From Candidatus Roizmanbacteria bacterium CG10_big_fil_rev_8_21_14_0_10_45_7 (GTDB taxonomy: Bacteria; Patescibacteriota; Microgenomatia; UBA1406), in contig PFEE01000048.1 of assembly GCA_002793745.1 (NCBI GenBank), positions 751-7,144 on the forward strand: DNA of 6,394 nucleotides. Reading direction: 5' to 3'. The notes beneath the pieces were generated by a model. The model ran no database searches, was not told where the DNA came from, and was given only the letters and a program-made list of their open reading frames with translations. Shown here in pieces: positions 5,345 through 6,394 of the stretch. Position 1 is the stretch's first letter. The number at the start of each line of letters is the position of its first letter. A program made the position numbers and the translations under genes.

Positions 5345-5778
5345 AAAAGACTACCATGACCATTACCCGTATTGACGCATCGTTGCCGCTTCCCGCATAT
5401 CAAACCAGCGGAGCAGTGGGGTTTGATTTGTATTCACGCGTCGATATGGACATTGCACCCCGCTCACTGGGATTAGTTCCGCTTAACATAGTGGTGGCAG
5501 TGCCGGAGGGGTATATGTTGTTGGTTGTGCCGCGCAGCTCAACTCCTAAAAAAAAACATCTACTGATTCCCCATGGCATTGGCGTTATTGACCAGGACTA
5601 TTGCGGATCAACTGATGAGCTGCTGTTTCAGGGATATAATTTTTCGGACGAACCGGTGCAGATTCTGCGGGGCGAGCGTATTGCCCAGGGATTGCTGGTG
5701 AAGGTAGGTATTGCTGACTTTGCTGAATCAAAACATGTCTCGAGCACGTCCAGAGGAGGTATCGGGAGTACCGGTTAG
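5341..5778 (+). CDS. dut: dUTP diphosphatase (trimeric dUTPase family)
   Basis: The enzyme hydrolyses dUTP to dUMP and pyrophosphate, keeping uracil out of DNA and supplying dUMP to thymidylate synthase. The 145-residue length is typical. All five dUTPase motifs can be placed: I, GAVGFDLYS (24-32); II, PRSSTP (64-69); III, GVIDQDYCG (81-89), with the ribose-discriminating Tyr and the Asp expected to activate water; IV, RGERIAQG (110-117); V, RGGIGSTG (138-145). DYCG in place of the common DYRG, followed by the DEL hairpin, marks a branch that I recall in CPR and some Firmicutes and phage proteins. Motif V is shorter than the usual RGxGGFGSTG, and Ile stands where a Phe normally stacks on the uracil. 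A run of nine A (5548-5556) encodes KKK just after motif II. The start overlaps the transporter stop; ATG 5356 is an alternative. The dCTP deaminase gene converges on it from the right. Confidence 0.93.
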   Translation: MKKTTMTITRIDASLPLPAYQTSGAVGFDLYSRVDMDIAPRSLGLVPLNIVVAVPEGYMLLVVPRSSTPKKKHLLIPHGIGVIDQDYCGSTDELLFQGYNFSDEPVQILRGERIAQGLLVKVGIADFAESKHVSSTSRGGIGSTG

Positions 5779-5783
5779 TTTGT

Positions 5784-6353
5784 TTATTCTTTTTCGCTCG
5801 TAATTCTACTGCCGGTTGTTCCGTGCTGGTCAAGGTATTTGGCATTTTTTTGCTTGTAGTAAGGGCGCTGGGCAGGGCTGGTGAGCTTCTCAAATGACAC
5901 TGAGCAAATGCGCATACCGGGGTAGAGTGCTACCGGCATACGGGAATGGTTGCCTAATTCAAGCACAATGTTGCCGCGCATACCGGGATGGATCAGCGCA
6001 GCGGTTGAATGCACCACAATACCCAATCTTCCCAATGACGAGCGTCCTTCAAGCCGGCCGGCAATATCATCGGGCAATTCTATGCGCTCGATGGTGGAGG
6101 CGAGCGCGAATTCACCAGGGTGGAGAATAAAGCTTTCATCCTCGCTAACCACAATGATTTTCATGGGCGTAATGAGTCCCTTGTTACGGGGATCAATATA
6201 CGGCGTTTTGTCGTGTTCGAATATTTGAAATTCGTTATGCAGACGTAAATCAATGGAACAGGCCGACAGTGCCTCATCGAAATTGGGAAGCGGATCAAGC
6301 ACGATGGATTTGTTCAAAAGGGCAGTTTTGATGTCGCCATCAGACAAGAGCAT
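5784..6353 (-). CDS. dcd: dCTP deaminase
   Basis: The enzyme deaminates dCTP to dUTP, feeding the neighbouring dUTPase. The 189-residue length matches the family (E. coli 193). The core is clear: EGRSSLGRLG (102-111) supplies the phosphate- and base-contacting Arg/Ser residues (R104, S105, S106, R109), and the segment HPGMRGNIVLEL carries the catalytic Glu (E132), equivalent to E. coli E138 with a constant offset of six. The C-terminal AKYLDQHGTTGSR (171-183) fits the triphosphate-binding tail. After HSTA (115-118) comes A119. As I recall, E. coli has His at this place and the bifunctional deaminase-dUTPases have Gly, so the sequence does not settle mono- or bifunctionality; the adjacent dut gene favours a plain deaminase. 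I chose ATG 6353 (MLLSDGDIK, the usual family start) over an upstream TTG at 6389. No Shine-Dalgarno site is present. The stop codons of dcd and dut are five bases apart. Confidence 0.94.
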   Translation of the reverse strand: MLLSDGDIKTALLNKSIVLDPLPNFDEALSACSIDLRLHNEFQIFEHDKTPYIDPRNKGLITPMKIIVVSEDESFILHPGEFALASTIERIELPDDIAGRLEGRSSLGRLGIVVHSTAALIHPGMRGNIVLELGNHSRMPVALYPGMRICSVSFEKLTSPAQRPYYKQKNAKYLDQHGTTGSRITSEKE

Positions 6354-6360
6354 GTGTGCT

Positions 6361-6389
6361 ATTATGAACCATATGCGATCGCTAATCAA
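6361..6389 (-). promoter_or_regulatory. dcd: Candidate promoter of dcd
   Basis: On the minus strand TTGATT (6389-6384; 4 of 6 matches) is followed after 17 bases by CATAAT (6366-6361; 5 of 6 matches). The -10 ends seven bases before the dcd ATG at 6353, so the transcript would start at or one base from the start codon. It is the best-spaced promoter in the window and supports ATG 6353, because a start at TTG 6389 would lie inside the -35. Confidence 0.5.
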
Positions 6390-6394
6390 CCTTT

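Noticed and set aside
5894..6228. Two plus-strand frames opposite dcd.
   Set aside because: They are shadows of a highly conserved enzyme gene on the minus strand.
6375..6382. GCGATCGC palindrome, like the HIP1 octamer of cyanobacteria.
   Set aside because: It occurs once in the window, and nothing else suggests a cyanobacterium.
1..6394. A new defence, mobile or biosynthetic system in this window.
   Set aside because: No transposase, integrase, nuclease, toxin, repeat array or linked enzyme set was found. The genes are surface proteins, cell-shape genes, a transporter and nucleotide enzymes.

Overview
The window is a compact stretch of bacterial chromosome with eight protein genes and two tRNA genes. 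Almost no DNA is left over: the longest gap without a gene is about 80 bases. By eye the base composition is mid-40s % GC. TGA ends at least four of the genes, so this is not a lineage that has reassigned UGA. The best guess at origin is a member of the Candidate Phyla Radiation (Patescibacteria). The reasons are the cohesin-like surface protein with a CPR-style cysteine-rich tail, the DYCG-type dUTPase, tRNA genes that do not encode CCA, four-base gene overlaps, and the absence of usable Shine-Dalgarno sites at the starts. This assignment is inference and has not been tested by any search.

Left part (1-2493): two divergent genes for exported, membrane-anchored surface proteins share a 55-base intergenic region. 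The minus-strand gene encodes a 572-residue protein with a signal peptide, beta-rich modules (one resembling a carboxypeptidase-regulatory-like domain), a Ser/Pro/Gln-rich stalk and a C-terminal membrane anchor. The plus-strand gene encodes a 236-residue protein with a signal peptide, a cohesin-like beta-sandwich, a nine-cysteine tail region and a C-terminal membrane helix.

Middle part (2494-3885): a short A/T-rich repeat leads into tRNA-Ala(CGC). Six bases after it come mreC and mreD, which overlap by ATGA, followed by tRNA-Ile(GAT). MreC and MreD are the periplasmic and membrane parts of the cell-elongation machinery; mreB is not in the window. Both tRNA genes are preceded by an exact TATAAT that overlaps the stop codon of the gene before it.

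Right part (3889-6394): an unrecognised 114-residue minus-strand gene stands divergent to an AAAP/HAAAP-type amino-acid transporter. The transporter overlaps a dUTPase gene by ATGA. A dCTP deaminase gene converges on the dUTPase gene with only five bases between the stop codons. Together the last two enzymes give dCTP -> dUTP -> dUMP, the precursor for thymidylate.

I see no mobile element, CRISPR array, defence system or obviously new multi-gene system. The points most worth a second look are the likely leaderless or SD-independent expression, the nearly leaderless mreC start directly behind a tRNA, the C at T-loop position 55 of tRNA-Ile, the small 114-residue gene of unknown function, and the cohesin-plus-cysteine-tail surface protein.
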